A stretch of 64,000 nt of DNA from Segetibacter sp. 3557_3. Lineage in GTDB: Bacteria > Bacteroidota > Bacteroidia > Chitinophagales > Chitinophagaceae. The position numbers were made by a program, and so were the translations under genes. Location of the stretch: assembly GCF_004354985.1 (NCBI RefSeq), contig NZ_SMSK01000020.1, forward strand, positions 1 through 64,000, read 5' to 3'. Every line of letters begins with the position of its first letter. The stretch's first letter is position 1. Under the pieces are notes generated by a model. The model was not told the origin of the DNA and ran no database searches. It was given only the letters and a program-made list of their open reading frames with translations. This document shows, one piece after another, positions 63,182 to 64,000 of this stretch.

Positions 63182-64000
63182 TTATTTCAACAAGGCCGTG
63201 GCGCACCATAACACCGGTGCCTGCCCATGTAAGTCTCCAACGTTTCTTTTACGGTCCAGGTAATACTGGCGATCATTTTTCTTGTTTGTTCCCTCGCAAA
63301 CTTCAATGGTGTCATTGTTCTCGTTGATATTTTTGACCAGCGCAAGCCAGCCTTTGCGTGCTGCGGAACCATAGGTATTTTTGTCGAGCCAACCTTCTTT
63401 TACCCCCGTGATTATAGCAAAAGTAAACATACCGGTGCAGGAAGTTTCAGGCCACGAAGCAGGGTCGTCGATCAGCTGTCGCCACATTCCGTTTTCAGCC
63501 TGGTATTTGAGTAAGGAAGCCATCATTTTTTTATAACCCTCCATTATCCTTGGCCTGTCCTTATTGTCCTTGGGTAAAGAGCGAAGCAGTTCGGCCATCC
63601 CTGCTGCCATCCAACCGTCGCCGCGGCCCCAATAGTAGGGAACATCCGGCGCGTGGTAAAACAAGCCATTTGGCTGCTGTAAAGTGTCAAGATAAAACAC
63701 CATTTCACGAGCCGCCCGTTCTATATATTTCTTGTCACCGGTTGCGCGGTATGCCTGGGCCTGAACTGCAGTTATCATGAACATGTCGTCTATCCACAAG
63801 CGGGTTTGCCAGGTCAGTCCTTTGCTGTAGAACCTCCGGGAGTCGGCATTAACCCGCGGACCTTCGGGCTCACCCCACTGGTTATCGGCAAACCGCTTTC
63901 CAAGCGCCAGGTACCTCTGATCCTTTGTTTGCATATACAACTCAAAAGGAACAGACCCGAAAACGGTGTAATCCACGTGATCGGGTTTTGGGATCAGTGT
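63182..64000 (-). CDS. GH105 unsaturated rhamnogalacturonyl hydrolase (partial, N-terminus cut by the window edge)
   Basis: At least 272 residues; the frame stays open to the window edge, where it reads LIPKPDHVDYTVFGSVPFE. The GH105 helical barrel is clear: NADSRRFYSKGLTWQTR, the catalytic Asp region RLWIDDMFMITAVQAQAY, YHAPDVPYYWGRGDGWMAAG, and DPASWPETSCTGMFTFAI with VCEGTNKKNDRQYYLDR near the end. These enzymes remove the unsaturated uronic acid left by pectate or rhamnogalacturonan lyases. A GTG at 63976 could be read as a start but would cut into the barrel, so the true start lies outside the window. It supports a pectin-type substrate for the whole region. Confidence 0.92.
   Translation of the reverse strand, partial: TLIPKPDHVDYTVFGSVPFELYMQTKDQRYLALGKRFADNQWGEPEGPRVNADSRRFYSKGLTWQTRLWIDDMFMITAVQAQAYRATGDKKYIERAAREMVFYLDTLQQPNGLFYHAPDVPYYWGRGDGWMAAGMAELLRSLPKDNKDRPRIMEGYKKMMASLLKYQAENGMWRQLIDDPASWPETSCTGMFTFAIITGVKEGWLDKNTYGSAARKGWLALVKNINENNDTIEVCEGTNKKNDRQYYLDRKRNVGDLHGQAPVLWCATALLK

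Overview
The window looks like a chromosomal segment of a Bacteroidota bacterium, most likely of the Chitinophagaceae or a close relative. The signs are two SusC/SusD pairs, a C-terminal type IX secretion (T9SS) sorting domain, many LxxC lipoproteins, a Bacteroidota-type tyrosine recombinase, DUF3072 and CsbD stress proteins, and mostly poor Shine-Dalgarno sites. The family placement is inferred; no rRNA or other marker gene is present.

Layout. About 0.4-8.3 kb holds a DoxX-like membrane protein, a three-gene PaoABC-like molybdenum hydroxylase operon with a Tat-exported iron-sulfur subunit, an M13 metallopeptidase lipoprotein and a cupin. About 8.9-19.2 kb is rich in small stress-type genes: general stress protein 26, a TspO-related membrane protein, an FAD amine oxidase, a very acidic protein, DUF3072, MATE, Hsp20, cold shock protein, CsbD and a cupin. 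About 19.3-22.3 kb has an App1-type phosphatase facing a diacylglycerol-kinase-type lipid kinase across only 25 bp, with an alpha/beta hydrolase behind the kinase. About 22.3-33.2 kb is housekeeping: YdcF, thioesterase, FKBP, MFS, an ABC-F ATPase, a double-OmpA protein, an M28 peptidase and a carboxypeptidase-regulatory-domain lipoprotein.

At 34.4 kb the 3' half of a tRNA-Leu(UAA) lies next to a tyrosine recombinase and two small HTH genes, one truncated. This is one end of an integrated element; its geometry places the body of the element at higher coordinates, and the other end is not visible. From 37 to 41 kb are a beta-propeller lipoprotein and a T9SS-sorted sugar dehydrogenase. From 41.4 kb to the end is a carbohydrate utilisation region: AraC regulator, GH36 alpha-galactosidase, a six-hairpin glycosidase-like protein, two SusC/SusD pairs, a GH97 enzyme, a pectin-lyase-fold protein and a GH105 unsaturated uronyl hydrolase that runs off the right edge. 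Together these suggest use of a galactose-bearing pectic polysaccharide such as rhamnogalacturonan. The substrate is inference.

The least ordinary content lies between genes. A MITE-like family of about 132 bp has 18-bp inverted ends (consensus CAATGTCGTTTACTTAAG). Three copies are flanked by visible 10-bp direct repeats, and about ten full or partial copies are recognisable. Five copies carry a GC-rich palindromic insert at the same internal site. A second family of short-period arrays built on AATCCGC/AATCCGT lies beside several gene ends. No transposase, CRISPR array, rRNA or complete tRNA was found.
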